A program made the translations under genes and the position numbers. A stretch of 64,000 nt of DNA from Sacculina carcini. Lineage: Eukaryota; Arthropoda; Thecostraca; Sacculinidae. The stretch spans positions 10,632,968-10,696,967 of the forward strand of contig OU696575.1 of assembly GCA_916048095.2 (NCBI GenBank). Reading direction: 5' to 3'. Positions 1-10,434 of this stretch are shown piece by piece (position 1 is the stretch's first letter; the number at the start of each line of letters is the position of its first letter). A model generated the notes under the pieces. The model was given only the letters and a program-made list of their open reading frames with translations, made no database searches and had not been told where the DNA came from.

Positions 1-81
1 GTTTCAACATACTCTGTCGTGCCTCTGGAGTCACCACACACAAACACACGCACACGCATACATACATTGTGTGTATACACT

Positions 82-345
82 TTATTATTATTATTATTAT
101 TAATTACAGGTAAGTCTAGTACAAGTATGGGAAGAGTGCAAGCACTATTACCACCCTGCGGTGACCCCATGTATCGGAAGATATAGAAAGGAGTTCAAAT
201 AATAAGGAATTCTAAGGAAAGTTCGAAAAGAAAATAATAAATTAATGACAATAAACAATTCATCCGATAATACTCCATGATGTCACTCCGCCCACACTTC
301 TTAATAAATACCAACAATCAACAATGAATGAATACATTATTCAAT
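82..345 (+). repeat. Interspersed repeat with (ATT)n head, copy 1
   Basis: An (ATT)n run is followed by AATTACAGG and a core (GGGAAGAGTGCAAGCACTAT, then ACCACCCTGCGGTGACCCCA) that recurs near 8402, 13386, 27605 (reverse) and 59565. The second half, with CATCCGATAA and TGTCACTCCGCC, is shared with the 8402 copy. No tRNA-like promoter boxes were seen. It could be a SINE or the 3' piece of a larger element. Confidence 0.7.
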
Positions 346-530
346 AAATGACAACCAACAATGTCTAATTGGGCATATAATTTGAACTTGAAATTATATT
401 GAAAACTCACATACAAGCATAAGCTTTTCATGTGTCTAAAACAAAATATATAATGAAATGCACAAACAAAATAACAATAAATATCTACAATTGCAACGAA
501 ATGGAAGTATATGGAGCAGCCGTTAATTCG

Positions 531-531
<1 letters not shown>

Positions 532-571
<40 letters not shown>

Positions 572-572
572 C

Positions 573-611
<39 letters not shown>

Positions 612-657
612 CTCTATGTGTGTGTGTGTGTGTGAGTGTGTGTGTGTGTGTGTTTGT
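532..657. repeat. (TG)n microsatellite
   Basis: Almost pure TG dinucleotide, broken twice by a CCTCTA interruption. It abuts the donor side of the DGCR6-like exon on the opposite strand, so in that gene the intron starts with an (AC)n tract. Confidence 0.95.
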
Positions 658-665
658 GACGTCAC

Positions 666-826
666 TGTTCTGATCGGCCAACAATTGTTGGCGCGCTTGA
701 AACGCCATCTTTTCGGTCATCAGCTGAATCTCGGAGAGCTGATGGACAATTTCGAACACGGTGCCGTCAAGCATGGAGCCGGCCAGCGCCGACAAAACGT
801 CGACGGAAACACGCTGCTGATAGCGG
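666..826 (-). CDS. DGCR6: DGCR6/gdl-like protein, one internal exon (partial gene)
   Basis: On the minus strand this exon reads RYQQRVSVDVLSALAGSM followed by [16 protein letters not shown] and LMTEKMAFQARQQLL. This matches the conserved heart of the DGCR6/gonadal (gdl) family, where the human protein has a similar [22 protein letters not shown] stretch. The family is small and coiled-coil, with poorly defined function. The acceptor is a good TTTACCTTGTTGCAG just above 826. The donor is less certain: GT at 665/664 is the first option, and a second GT lies a few bases on. The 3' exons would lie left of the window. I did not find the 5' exon, which should lie between here and about 3 kb. A LINE fills most of that upstream intron. 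The plus-strand reading of the same bases gives an ankyrin-looking peptide, which I judge a shadow. Confidence 0.75.
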
Positions 827-902
827 CTGCAACAAGGTAAATTTAAAAACACCAATCACATTTGGCCCACACCAGACGATTCACAAGTGTTTCCTACATC
901 AG

Positions 903-2558
903 TTCAGTTCAGTGTATTTGTTATAGCGCCTGTCATACACGGGCGCGCAGCAGCTACACAGTATGAACAAGCGGACAAAGCTAAAACAGTTATTTACAGA
1001 AGCAATAATAATAAGAGTGAATAACACATGAAGTGAAGAATACATCAATCGTAGATATCGTATTGTGGTTAGTGATAATTTGAAACATTTGAGAACATTT
1101 AGCTTGGAATCAGCAGAGTCAAAAATTCATAAAAGAATGGATATTCACAAGCGACTTCACATGACAATATCACCAGAAGAGCAGCTCTGCGTAGAACTGA
1201 ATCAATAGAAAATAAGAACAAATATAAGCATGAGTACAACAACACAATGGAACAACAATAGAAAACAATACAGCACCACAGACATGTGGAGTCAGACCGA
1301 GGCATAGGAGTGAGAGAGTGGGGAACAGTATCAAAGAAAATAGAGAATAGATATTTGCGGAGGGAAGAAGAAAACTGGCGAAAAGAAGGGGAGGAAGTAA
1401 TAGAGACAGGAAGTGAGTTGTATAGTCGAGGAGCATAGAACGAGAAAGATTTAGCTGACCAAGGGGATTCATTTAAGGCGCGAGAATAGAACAAAGGAAG
1501 TGGATTACGGGACTGATTCATGGAAGGATCAAGAAGATCAGCTAAGTAAGCTGGAGATTTATAGACATGTAGTAGTTTGTATACAAGACAGCATAGGCGA
1601 AAGTGGATACGTGGTATGATGGGGAGCCAGTGAAATTGGAACAGGAAGGAGGAAGTGTGGCGACAGCGAGTGGGGTGGAGTACGAAACGACAGGATTGGT
1701 TGATGATACGCTGAAGGATTTTCAAAGAAGACCGAGGTAATTTGAGGTGGAGTGAGCTGCAGTAGTCAAGACGGGGAAAAATAAGCGAGTGAACAAATTT
1801 GATATCCGAAGGTTGGTCCAAACAAGAGCGGATAGGATAAAGAGAACGCAGAATAAGGAAGAAAGATTTGAACAAAAAATAATGCCCAGGTTACGTACAG
1901 TAGTGGAGAGAGACAGATGAAGTAAAGGAGGGTGAATAATTAAGAACTCGGATTTAGAAGTATTGAGGAGGCGTCGAGATGAGGTGCAAGAGGTAATATC
2001 ACGTGGGATATTGGAAAGAAGAGAAGGATGAGAGAAGGCACAGGAGATATATAGTTGGATGTCGTCGGCATAGATATGGTAAGCAACACTGTGGCTCCGT
2101 AGAACTGGACAGAGAGAAGACATATAGGGGTTAAAAAGTAAAGGACATAATATGGAGCCCTGAGGAACTCCAGACAATAGAGAAACAGAACTAAAAGTTG
2201 AGGAATTGAAATTTATGGCAAAGGTCCGGTTGGATAAGCAAGAGCAGAGAAGTGATAGGGCAGATGAAGATAAGCCAATGTGGGAAAGATCATGAGTAAG
2301 AATAGTGTGGTCAACTAGGTCAAATGCAGAGGACAAATCAAGGAGTACAAGAACATACTGTTTAAAAGAAAAATGCGATAAGATGTTTTGAGAGACGGAT
2401 ATGAGGACAGATGGACAGACAGATCTTACAGTGGAAAATTGTTGGCCAACTTTTGAAGTTCGCCTTGGAGAAAATAAAGACGCTCCTGCACTGTCTCCCC
2501 ATGAGCAGCATTCGACATCACGGCTTTGCATACATAAAAAGCGTTGTGTTACTTGCAA
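903..2558 (-). mobile_element. Decayed L2/CR1-type non-LTR retrotransposon (reverse transcriptase)
   Basis: Minus-strand frames carry a reverse transcriptase: LLDLSSAFDLVDHTIL, SGVPQGSILCPLLFN and the catalytic YADD in YHIYADDIQLYI. They also carry the usual C-terminal tail with FPRLDYCSSL, FHWLPIIPRIHFR and FSFYAPRLYNSLP. The RT and tail are in different frames, joined near 1860-1890 by a frameshift, so the copy is dead. The 3' end near 903-960 reads as a GACAGGCGCTATAACAAATA tail typical of L2-like elements. The endonuclease half is missing (5' truncation). It sits in the putative upstream intron of the DGCR6-like gene. Confidence 0.85.
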
Positions 2559-3042
2559 TTCACGCTACAATCATCACTAAGCACAGTCAAACCACTCAAC
2601 TAACACATTGATGTTGCCGCAGGTGTTTTGATAGCGTATTTTGTATGTTTTGCGGTGTTAATGTCGACATTTTTTCTAAAGGTTATAATTTCCTATTAGA
2701 TCAAATGAGTTACAATTATATCAATTTTATGATAGAACTTAGTCCTTTTGTACAAACTGAATATAAGTTTAGCACAAATTTTATATTCAAAGCAAAGTAG
2801 GTGCAATATCAGCGTAGGTGACATGAGCCATTGGCGCATGAAAATATAATCATTTTGGGGGAGCTCCATCATGTTGTCGGTCTGTGGTTATGTTTTGTGT
2901 ATTAATTAAACGTTCTGAGAACGTAACACTTGTAGTGTGTGTCATTGCACCCATTTATCAGTGTCTGTGATCTTCATTGATTCAGTAACCACTTATTTAA
3001 TATATTTTCTGGTTGATTTAGACATCGATATTTGCGTGAGCG
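2559..3042. other. No gene seen
   Basis: AT-rich, no convincing exon. It lies between the minus-strand DGCR6-like exon and the first exon of the plus-strand unknown gene, so it could hold their divergent start sites, but no clear promoter motif is visible. Confidence 0.4.
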
Positions 3043-3351
3043 ATGATGCATGACTTGTACACGCTGTGTTATCCGCCGGACTCACAGTATGATCACAACA
3101 TGATGACATTCCTGGGCGTGCTTGTAGCTGTTCTGGATTCAGATCAGATCAGAGACGAGAGTTTGGCGTTTACAACGGCACTCTCTGATGCTATTTGTAT
3201 TTTATCTGTAAACACACAACAGTGCCTTATGTTGGCACTCGAATAACCAGTCTATACTGATAGATATGTACCTTAAATTACACTTATCAATGCACATAAT
3301 CACCCTAAACTGGCACACAACACAGTACACACTATATATATATACATTTAT

Positions 3352-3420
<69 letters not shown>

Positions 3421-3586
3421 ATAAGATGAAGTTGAACTTCTTCAGACACTTGTGTCTGAAGAAGTTCAACTTCATCTTATATCATTTATCCACCAGACAC
3501 GTGAGTACATCATACATTTTGGATCTAAATATATATATATATATATACATTTATGGATATATATATATATATATATATACATTTAT

Positions 3587-3680
<94 letters not shown>

Positions 3681-6600
3681 TTATAGATATATACGAGGTA
3701 CGTTCAATAAGTAATGAGAAAATGTCAACAGAAATACTATTTATTTTCACAAGCTTACAAAACTTTGTCTCCTTCAAAATAATTGCCTCCCACATCTACA
3801 CACTTTTTCATGCGTCTCTGCCATTCCTTGAAGACCCCCTCAAAGTCCTTCTTCTGTAGTCCCTTCAGGCAACTTTCCGATGCCTCTTTCAGCTCCTCTG
3901 TTGACTGAAATCTTGTTCCCCTGAGGCTGTCTTTCATACGTGGGAACATGAAAAAGTCGCAAGGAGCTAGGTCAGGGCTGTAGGGTGGGTGTTGTATCAC
4001 TTTCATTCCCCTGTCGGCCATCCAAGTGGTCACCAGGGTTGACTTGTGGCATGGGGCATTGTCCTGGTGGAACCAGCACTGACCACTCCTCCACTGATGA
4101 GGCCTCTTCTTCCTCATCTTCTCTCTGAACCTTCTCAGAACAGTAATATGATATTTCTTATTGACAGACTGACCATGAGGAACCCATTCAATGTGAATGA
4201 GCCCCTGGAAGTCAAAGAAAGGAATGACCATGACCTTCTCTTGTGACTTGCTCATCTTTGCCTTTTTGGGCCTGGGAGAGTTTGCGTTCTTCCACTGAGC
4301 ACTCTGTCGTTTGCTCTCAGGGTCATAGGTGAACACCCAACTCTCATCACAAGTCACTACCTTATTCAGGAAAGCTGGATAGGCCTTTATCATCTCGAGA
4401 ATGTCAGTGCAACATTCCACACGAAACTGCTTCTGATCGTCGGACAGAATCTTTGGCACAAACTTGGCGCAGACTTTGTGAAGCTTCAGATCTTCGGTCA
4501 GAACTGTCTCTACTGTGCCAGTACTAATGCCAACAGCTTCAGATATCATCCTCACAGATATTCGACGGTCTTGCATCACTAACCTTTGCACTTCCTCAAT
4601 GTTTTCCTCCTTGCGTGCAATTTTTGGTGCTCCACTTCTGGGTTCATCTTCAACGTGTTCATTTCCCTCAGAAAATCTGTTAAACCACCGGTAGAAACTT
4701 GCTTGGCTCATCCTTTCATCCTCATAGGCTTCTTTAAACAATCCATAAGCTTCTTGTTTTGTTTTGTTAAGTTTAACACAAAATTTGATGGCGTAACGTT
4801 GCTCCATATTTCCTTGCATCGTGACACGTGCTCGGAGATCGGCAAACCGGATCAAACTGGTTCCACCTCAATCACCACTACGCTCAAACCTGCTAACATA
4901 GAAAGTTGCCAGTTAGTAATTTTGTAGAATATATGCATGTGTACTTCTCCATGAAAAAGTATTTTGATCATACCATATTTAATGTCTCTCCTGACATTTT
5001 CTCATTACTTATTGAACGTACCTCGTATATATACATATATATATATATATTCTCTCTCAAACAAACGAGATTAAAATCGATTGCGCATTCGCAGTTGACT
5101 AGTTTTTTCCGTGTTGTTTCGATATTCCTTGCGAGTTGTTGGTCTCTTTTGTCAAGTCTGTTCAGCAATTGACCGATGTTTTGCTGGCGTAGTATTTCGG
5201 AGTTAACTATCTCCATTCTCACACACTGGTAGACATTGGTGGTATTTATTCCTCGAGACGTCTTTCGGCTAACATTAGCCATCTTCAGGAGTTACACTGA
5301 CCAGAAATTCAAATTACAGTGCTAAGATACAATACAAAACATGAAATCGTTAAACACGTGCTTAAATATACAGGGTACCTCTCATGCGACAACAGTTGAA
5401 ATCTAACAATTAAAACACAATACAATTATTACATGAAAGATATATATACATATATACACATATATCCACACACATACATATACGTGCATGCATATACACA
5501 CAAACATATACATACATACACACACATACATATACATATATATCGGCGTCGTCACGCTTGTGCTGCAGCAAGGGCACACCCAGTCGGCTCAGACCGTGGG
5601 GCTCTCTGAGTCGGTAAAATGCCGTTTTCTTCAACTTGCACGTTCATGGCTGGTCTCAAGTTGGTGATGTAAATTGCTTCAAGCAGTTTCAGACGCCGTA
5701 TGTCACGTTCTTGGTCAATGATTTCTGTGCTTTCTACTATCTGCTCCCTATTGATCTTTTGTTTGTGCACCGAGATGTTGTGCTTTTGGATTGCACCATT
5801 GCTGAGGTGGCACGTCAGCCGTCGCGACAGCGTTGTGGTCGTCATACCGATGTATGAATGAGGCCCACACTCCTCATTTGGACAGGTGTATCGGTATACG
5901 ACATGGTGCTGCTGCAACTTGCTGGGCTTCTCCATCATGGGCCTGTTTTTCATAATAACATTGGCAGTTTTTCGCGACTGATAATATACTACCAATTTGA
6001 CCTTTTTTGTGTCGCTGGTGGCCTTCACGTTTTTTGCGATAATTTCTCGCATGATTCTTTCATCTACACGATATGCAGAGCTCATGATGTTTTTGTAGTA
6101 AATATTAATCGCTTGTGCATCTTCATTTTCGGGCACATCGCGAATGAATTGTTTGTTGAGCGTTTCCTTTATGACTTTAGACACATCTTCATTTGAGTAG
6201 CCGTTGTTCACGAGTACCTGTGTCAAGCGCTCAAGCTCTTTATGTGTTGACTCCCAGTCTGAGCAGTGGGTGATTGCACGACGAACGTAGGCGCTGATGG
6301 TGGAGCGTTTGTATTTGTTCGGGCACTCGCTTGCAGCATTGAGGCACAGTCCTTCATTCGTCGGCTTCGTGTACACACACGTTTTCATCTTTCGTCCTTC
6401 GAGTTGCATGAGGACGTCCAGGAATGGCAGTTGTCCGTTTTGTGCATGTTCGCTGGTGTATGTCAGGCCGGTTGTGTCTTCGAATGCTTTTTTGATTGTG
6501 GTCACTTCGTCTTTTGATTTGACGCACAGAAACATGTCGTCAACATAACGACAATATACAAGTGGTTTGTGCAGTTTCATGATGTTTGTCTCTGCGTTAC

Positions 6601-9600
6601 CCATGAAGAAATTCGCAAACAAAACACCTAGCGGACTGCCCATTGCAATGCCGTCGATCTGTTGATACAGCTGTCCACTGGGGCATATGTATGGGGCAAC
6701 TGCACAAACAATTATAGATATATATTTATATATATATACATACAACCTATAAACCACATAACACGTTATATAGCATAGCATAGCTTTTTTTGCACGTATT
6801 ATCATCCACACCCACCTAGGCATATGTCCAGACTACTCGAACATACAGCATACTCGAACACGATTTACTCGATTGTGTTCTTCCAATGTTTTGATGCATA
6901 CAAGCAACTTAAGCATTTCACATAACCTAGCAGTTATTAACAGTGTCTTTATTTGCGGACTTATTCTGTGTGATCTTGCCTGCTGAGGCTTTCAAACTTT
7001 TTTCATTGGGCTATCGATTTGTGCAATCGATTTTTCGCTAATTTTGCTTTTAATTTGCAGATAATTGCTTCAATGTTGACCCAGCATCAAGTGACGACAT
7101 TTTGACGTCACCACAAGTCACAGTGTACTCTGCTTGATATTATTTGCACACCAAGTGTGTGCCTGTGGGCGTACCACATCTGACATGTTAGCTGGTGGTG
7201 CACGAGCGCGCGCCAGGCAATTATGGCGCACTGGTCTGGCCGTTGCAACAGTCGGTGGCGCGGGCGTGTGCGCCGTATATGTCTCAAATGATAGTCTGCA
7301 GCTGGGCTCCAGTGGTGTCGTGCGTGTTGCTCGCACTGCCGTCACGGTACTCTCTTTATCTCTCTTCTCTCCTCTTCTTTTAATCCACTTCTTCTTCTTC
7401 TCTCCTCTTTTCTCCATCTACTCTTCTCTCCTATTCTTTTAATTCACTTATCTCCTCTTCTTTTAATCAACTCTTCTCTCCTCTTCTTTTAATCCACTCT
7501 TCTCTACTCTTTTTTCAATTCACTCTTCTCTCCTCTTCTTTTAATTCACTCTTCTCTCCTCTTCTTTTAATCCACTCTTCTCTCCTATTCTTTTAATCCA
7601 CTCTTCTCTCCTCTTCTTTTAATCCACTCTTCTCTCCTATTCTTTTAATCCACTCTTCTCTCCTCTTGTTTTAATCCACTCTTCTCTCCTCTTCTTTTAA
7701 TCCACTCTTCTCTCCTCTTCTTTTAATCCACTCTTCTCTCCTGTTCTTTCTAATCCACTCTTCTCTCCTGTTCTTTAAATCCACTCTTCTCTCCTCTTCT
7801 TTTAATCCACTCTTCTCTCCTCTTCTTTTAATCCACTCTTCTCTCTCTTCTTTTAATCCACTCTTCTCTCCTATTCTTTTAATCCACTCTTCTCTCCTCT
7901 TCTTTTAATCCACTCTTCTCTCCTCTTCTTTTAATCCACTCTTCTCTCCTCTTCTTTTAATCCACTCTTCTCTCCTGTTCTTTTAATCCACTCTTCTCTC
8001 CTGTTCTTTAAATGCACTCTTCTCTCCTCTTCTTTTAATCCACTCTTCTCTCCTCTTCTTTCAATCCACTCTTCTCTTCTCTCCATCTACTCTTCTTTCT
8101 TTTTTCTATGCTTCCCTTTCTTCTTTCTCTCTCAATCTTTCCTTATCCTTCCTTCTTTCTTTTTGTATCTTTTCTCCGTGATCTTCTATATAATGGCAAA
8201 TCCCTTCCTCTCTTATCAGTTTTTTTTCTATATTATATCTTTATCTATCCGTCCTCGTTTTTATTTCATTTCCCTTTAGATTTTCCCTCCTTCATCTCCT
8301 CCATTTTCTTTTGTTCTTTTTCTCATATTTTTTTCACTACAATTTTCTTTCTGTCTTCGTTCGTTCTTATTGACCGTTATCAGCTTCTTTTATCTTGCAC
8401 TCACTCTATTATTATTATTATTATTAATTACAGGCAAATCCAGTAGCATGGGAAGAGTGCCAGCACTATTACCACCCTGCGGTGATCTCATGTACCAGAA
8501 GCGCCCAAAACATGTAGAGAGAGAGTTCAAAAAGTATGGAATTGTAGAGAGAAAGAGAGCTGGAAAAGTAAATAATAAATAAATAGCGATAAATATTCAT
8601 CCGATAACACTCAATAATGTCACTCCGCCTACACTTCTAAAAAAATAGCAATCAACAATGAATAAAAGTATGCGTTAATAAATAACAACGACAAACCAAC
8701 AAAAAATTGATTCAATGAGAACAAATATGTAAATTTTTGAAGATCAAGCTACAATCGGCCTTATACTCCATAGTATTAATCCAACAAATATCAATAAGTA
8801 CTAATATATAGAGAGAAAAAATTAATACAAATACAAAAATTAATAGCAATAAGTATGAATAACTAACAATAAATACAAATTAATAATGAATTAAATACGT
8901 ATTTATATTATACTATAATCATCAGTCAAACCGCGTTTATGCTTTTTCCGCTTTTATATATATTACAAATAATGTGTCTTATTATATTTGTATCAACACT
9001 GATTAGCTGCTTTTACATAACACTGAAATCCGTATCAATAATTCTACACGTTAAATTTGCATCAGAAATACTCAAAAATGAGACCAAATTATATTTGACG
9101 AAAGTGCGTCTACATATAGTGTGCGTGAAAACGAATTTGGTAAATTCACAACTTAATTCTAAGTGTATTTTGTAGAATAGCGTCTATTATGCGCTTGTGA
9201 TTGAACTAGCTGCATGTTATTTAACTAGCTCCAACTGAACGCCAATATTAGCAAGATCATCATGTACGACATCATGGAGACTATCTATGAGAGCGACAAG
9301 GAGTGTTTGTGGGACTCGAATGGCAACGAAATACCTCAACATCTGACCCAGCCTACTGCCAGTTTCTGTGCTGTGGTTAATAAGCAGCCCGTGCCGTATT
9401 ACGACTACGTCACTGATAACAAGTTCGTCAACATGCTGACGGAAATTCAGAAACTGCTGCAAATAGAGATTGACGAAAACGAAGTACAAGCTGAGAATGA
9501 GACAATGGGTACAAACAGTCAATCAGATATGACTAATGACAGGCAGTCATCAGGAACTGATAAACATGACGTGGCGTATTATGACTATGTCACTGACAAT

Positions 9601-10434
9601 AAGTTTGTCAATACGTTGACGGCTATTCAAAAAATCCTGCAAGAGGAAATTGATGCCACCGAATATGAGGACAAGGAGAATGCCATGGACATTGGCATGG
9701 TGCCAGAAGATATCAGTAAGGACAACAAAAACAACAACCAAGATTCAGACAAGAAGACAGTTTCTAATAAGCAATGCAACATCAATCAACAGTCACCAGG
9801 AACTAGATCATCCCTCGTGCACTATTTCGACTACTACACCGAGAACAAGTTCGTTAATATGCTCACCGATATACAAAAACTTCTCCAAGAAGAGATCGAT
9901 AGCATCGATAACATGGACGGGATCGATCATTCGGATTCTACCACACAGTCCGATGTGCATAATACATTGCAGCCATGGGAAACTGCAGATGCAGACATCC
10001 CGTACTACAGTTATCACAGTGATAACAAATTTGTCAACATGTTGACAGGAATTCAAGAATTACTCCAGCTCGAAATCGATGGAGTTGAAGAAAATGAAGT
10101 CAACAAGGAGTCCGACTCCACTGAAACTCCACTCCAGTACTCAGTTGATATAGCTGAACTCGGAATCAACGGCAGCAGAGAGGTGGAGGAAGACAAGGTG
10201 AATGCTAATACCTCACCACCTGTAGCAGTGAATGGTACATGCATTGATCAGGTGAAAGCCGAAACAACCGCAATGCAAAGTCCTGTGTCTTCACAAGGAG
10301 ATATCAGGAAGGACAGGTTCATTCAGATGCGAAAAGAAGAGAAGTACAAGAGAAGGTGCACTGTCCGATCGCGAAATTGGAGGCACCGAAGATTCAGACA
10401 ACAAAAGTCTTTCTCAGACGTCATTCAATATTGA
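3043..10434 (+). CDS. Unrecognised protein with four DNKFVNMLT repeats (two-exon model)
   Basis: Proposed exons are 3043-3207 and 9229-10434, both in phase 0, giving 456 aa. Exon 1 reads [17 protein letters not shown] and a helical stretch ending [11 protein letters not shown], then the donor GTAAAC. Exon 2 follows an ACTAG acceptor and continues [20 protein letters not shown]. Exon 2 has four copies of a roughly 31-residue motif, consensus [19 protein letters not shown] then xLLQxEID, at 9391, 9571, 9817 and 9997. Acidic, Asn/Ser-rich spacers separate them. The C-terminus is very basic ([20 protein letters not shown]) and ends SDVIQY. An in-frame TGA lies just 5' of ATG 3043, so this is either the true start or an acceptor follows that TGA. 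Linking the exons is inference from matching phase; exon 2 alone is strongly coding. The 6-kb intron contains mariner and Penelope elements and also the ADCK1 first exon, which is a problem for the link. I do not recognise the family and assign no function. Confidence 0.6.
3339..3692. repeat. (TA)n microsatellite, interrupted
   Basis: Two long (TA)n blocks (about 3339-3417 and 3531-3692) with recurring ATACATTTATAGATATAT interruptions. They flank the palindrome at 3418-3483. The mariner inserted at a TA at the right edge. Confidence 0.95.
3418..3483. repeat. Perfect 32-bp inverted repeat with 2-bp spacer
   Basis: The arm runs from GATATAAGATGAAG to CTTCAGACAC, then TT, then the exact reverse complement. 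It is embedded in (TA)n. Confidence 0.95.
3694..5025 (-). mobile_element. Intact mariner transposon with 34-bp perfect TIRs
   Basis: Both ends carry the same inverted repeat, starting CGAGGTACGTTCAATAAGTA and running 34 bp without a mismatch (3694-3727 and 4992-5025). The element is flanked by TA on both sides, the normal mariner target-site duplication. Total length is 1,332 bp, usual for mariner. One uninterrupted transposase ORF lies inside on the minus strand. Confidence 0.96.
3755..4855 (-). CDS. Mariner transposase, DD34D, full length
   Basis: This is a 366-codon ORF without stops. An N-terminal helix-turn-helix region ([19 protein letters not shown], then [13 protein letters not shown]) is followed by a second DNA-binding part ([20 protein letters not shown]). 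The catalytic core follows: first Asp in TCDESWVF, second in [11 protein letters not shown], third in [13 protein letters not shown]. Thirty-four residues separate the second and third Asp, the mariner spacing. WVPHGQ and [10 protein letters not shown] are family hallmarks. The internal Met of MEQRYAIKF (about 16 codons in) gives a length closer to typical mariners and is probably the real start. Intact TIRs, ORF and TA duplication suggest a young and possibly active copy. Confidence 0.95.
   Translation of the reverse strand: MIRFADLRARVTMQGNMEQRYAIKFCVKLNKTKQEAYGLFKEAYEDERMSQASFYRWFNRFSEGNEHVEDEPRSGAPKIARKEENIEEVQRLVMQDRRISVRMISEAVGISTGTVETVLTEDLKLHKVCAKFVPKILSDDQKQFRVECCTDILEMIKAYPAFLNKVVTCDESWVFTYDPESKRQSAQWKNANSPRPKKAKMSKSQEKVMVIPFFDFQGLIHIEWVPHGQSVNKKYHITVLRRFREKMRKKRPHQWRSGQCWFHQDNAPCHKSTLVTTWMADRGMKVIQHPPYSPDLAPCDFFMFPRMKDSLRGTRFQSTEELKEASESCLKGLQKKDFEGVFKEWQRRMKKCVDVGGNYFEGDKVL
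5240..5303 (-). ncRNA. Hammerhead ribozyme motif (type I, Penelope-associated)
   Basis: Read on the minus strand: stem Ib TGGT, loop, stem Ia CTC, core CTGAAGA, stem II GGCTA-ATGT-TAGCC, core GAA, stem III AGAC/GTCT with no loop, cleavage-site C, stem Ia GAG, loop, stem Ib ACCA. All core hammerhead positions are present and every stem pairs. The loopless palindromic stem III is the form reported for Penelope-like elements, where cleavage is thought to need dimers. It is located about 250 bp downstream of the RT-endonuclease stop, where a pseudo-LTR is expected. Confidence 0.75.
5552..6720 (-). pseudogene. Penelope RT (partial) plus GIY-YIG endonuclease
   Basis: The open frame begins inside the [22 protein letters not shown], the YVDD box in [11 protein letters not shown], and [27 protein letters not shown] nuclease follows: [20 protein letters not shown], a conserved Arg in SRRLTCHL, and the terminal [19 protein letters not shown] motifs upstream of the MGSPL box are missing, so the protein cannot be functional even though the remaining frame is open to its stop at 5552. 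The first ~55 codons of the open frame are AT-rich junk from beyond the truncation point. Confidence 0.88.
6721..7102. other. No gene seen; likely ADCK1 5' flank
   Basis: AT-rich sequence without ORF or repeat that I recognise. It precedes the first ADCK1 exon. Confidence 0.4.
7103..7110. promoter_or_regulatory. CRE-like TGACGTCA box upstream of ADCK1
   Basis: A perfect 8-bp CREB/ATF palindrome 75 bp before the ADCK1 ATG, next to a half site (GTGACGAC) and AAGTCAC. The position is right for a core promoter. The same octamer also occurs at 657, 18226 and 35281, so function is unproven. Confidence 0.35.

Larger units (their letters stand above)
5040..6720 (-). mobile_element. Penelope-like retroelement, 5'-truncated
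   Basis: A minus-strand element carries the C-terminal half of a Penelope RT plus a GIY-YIG endonuclease, then about 500 bp of 3' sequence. That 3' sequence contains a hammerhead motif (5240-5303) and a short ORF start ([20 protein letters not shown], later [16 protein letters not shown]) that resembles the N-terminal part of such elements. That arrangement fits a Penelope pseudo-LTR, which repeats 5' sequence downstream of the ORF. The 5' break near 6720 runs into AT-rich sequence. The 3' edge meets (TA)n beside the mariner. Confidence 0.85.

Noticed and set aside
511..840. Plus-strand ORF with ankyrin-like NVDGNTLLIAAATR
   Set aside because: Most of it is TG-repeat translation, and the opposite strand gives a far better match (DGCR6 family) with a proper acceptor.
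7134..7442. Longer ADCK1 start (ATG or alternative codon upstream of 7185) and read-through of exon 1
   Set aside because: The sequence upstream of 7185 does not look like a family N-terminus, and read-through enters the pyrimidine minisatellite.
8108..8446. Hydrophobic ORF that looks like a membrane protein
   Set aside because: Translation of T/C-rich low-complexity DNA; no start context, no similarity, ends in the (ATT)n repeat.
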